A stretch of DNA of 64,000 bases from WTFY01 sp965220895 (lineage in GTDB: Bacteria > Pseudomonadota > Gammaproteobacteria > UBA4575). Below are positions 63,367-64,000 of the stretch, piece by piece. Location: the NCBI GenBank assembly GCA_965220895.1, contig OZ244850.1, positions 1 to 64,000 on the forward strand. The letters run 5' to 3'. The notes below the pieces were generated by a model. The model was not told where the DNA came from and did no database searches. It was given only the letters and a program-made list of their open reading frames with translations. The translations under genes and the position numbers were made by a program. Every line of letters begins with the position of its first letter. The first letter of the stretch is position 1.

Positions 63367-63822
63367 CTAGACACAACCGCCGGCCGTGACGCGAACGGCA
63401 CTTTTTGTGCTGTACAGCTTGCCTTGCGATTTTACAATGGCCACAACATGTGAGCTTTCCCTCAGCTTGATGCGGGTGGAGACAAACGGCCGGGACTTGC
63501 CGTGGAAATAGAATCTCGATATCCAGGGCCTCGGGTTCTTGTCACCAAAGATGCTGATCCACTCCACATCCTCCAGGTCCGTGGAAATCTTCACTGGTAC
63601 GGTCGCCCCGTTTTCAGCAACTTCCGGCGCCTGGATCGTGACGTGGCCATCCAGCAGCGGCTGGTCCCCAATCAGGCCCTTGAGGGCAGGCATGTATTCG
63701 GTTTCATCAAACGCAGCTGACGGCCAGGCCGCCTTCGAAATACGGGAGATAAGTCCCGCGCCCAGGATAAAAATACCCGAGTAGATGCCACGTTGAATAA
63801 AGCTTCTTCGTGAAATACTCAT
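63367..63822 (-). CDS. soxY: Thiosulfate-oxidation carrier subunit SoxY
   Basis: 151 residues. The Tat signal SISRRSFIQRGIYSGIFILG leads the protein. The mature part shows the SoxY fold (GHVTIQAPEVAENGATVPVK, ISIFGDKNPRPWISRFYFHG, AVRVTAGGCV). The substrate-carrying cysteine lies in the C-terminal GGC at position 150. The typical ending GGCGG is replaced by GGCV followed directly by a stop, so the swinging arm is shorter. Other sox genes (soxXAB, soxCD) are not in the window. The upstream 63823-64000 shows no gene. Confidence 0.93.
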   Translation of the reverse strand: MSISRRSFIQRGIYSGIFILGAGLISRISKAAWPSAAFDETEYMPALKGLIGDQPLLDGHVTIQAPEVAENGATVPVKISTDLEDVEWISIFGDKNPRPWISRFYFHGKSRPFVSTRIKLRESSHVVAIVKSQGKLYSTKSAVRVTAGGCV

Positions 63823-64000
63823 GAATCCCTCTTCAGTTAATTGATGATGGGGTGGTGTAGTATGTTGTCTGGCATGTTGGCCATTGGTGTTACAACAGGG
63901 CCACCTGTGAACATTTTACTACGTACGCCCCGAAATGTACTAACGCATTTCGCGATCAGACGGTGCATCCGATTTCCAGAATACCGGAAGCCATGAGCAG

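Overview
The window reads as chromosomal DNA of a gammaproteobacterial, probably chemolithotrophic sulfur oxidiser. The right end carries soxYZ, a flavocytochrome c sulfide dehydrogenase pair (fccAB), a DsrE-type sulfur carrier, a YeeE/YedE-type sulfur transporter and several periplasmic c-type cytochromes. The housekeeping genes (purL; glyA-nrdR-ribD-ribE-ribH-nusB-thiL-pgpA; gltX with a following tRNA-Ala; tmRNA with a proteobacterial tag ending in ALAA) fit Gammaproteobacteria. No species name can be given from the sequence alone.

Layout. 1-12.4 kb is mostly core: a TM0106-type RecB-like nuclease cut by the left edge, a divergent bfd/bfr iron-storage pair with a Fur-like box, an AddB-like/AddA-like recombination nuclease-helicase pair, a phosphoribosyltransferase, a Tat-exported rhodanese, an outer-membrane barrel and a DUF3050 gene. 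12.4-19.7 kb is an accessory strip. It starts in a decayed RND efflux pump gene and carries Fic, a wrecked higBA locus, ImmA/IrrE and DUF4268 genes, a UDG-like gene and an intact higBA pair. 19.77-31.38 kb is an integrated island between 60-64 bp imperfect direct repeats that contain the 3' end of ssrA (tmRNA). It holds a four-gene operon (ParB-like, SNF2-like helicase, DUF3883 nuclease-like protein, cytosine-5 DNA methyltransferase), AlpA plus an integrase, Sel1 and HNH cargo genes, and a P4-type integrase beside ssrA. 31.35-49.2 kb is core again, interrupted by hipBA between nusB and thiL and by abiE between pgpA and gltX. 49.2-54.9 kb, between tRNA-Ala and tRNA-Glu, holds a broken hicB, a TbpB-like lipoprotein with an outer-membrane barrel, and a translationally coupled GCS2-type ligase/aspartoacylase pair. 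55-63.8 kb is the sulfur and cytochrome region.

How the genes work together. In the sulfur region FccAB would oxidise sulfide in the periplasm and pass electrons to c-type cytochromes, the tetraheme NapC/NirT-like protein may link to the quinone pool, SoxYZ would carry thiosulfate-derived sulfur, and the YeeE-type permease and DsrE-type protein would move sulfur across the membrane and in the cytoplasm. Two methionine-rich exported proteins, one fused to DUF302 and one with a heme motif, sit in the middle and have no obvious assigned role. The best candidate for an undescribed system is the four-gene methyltransferase/helicase/DUF3883/ParB-like operon in the ssrA island, which looks like a non-canonical restriction-modification or defence system. 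The window is also rich in toxin-antitoxin loci, both intact (higBA, hipBA, abiE) and decayed (a second higBA, hicB).
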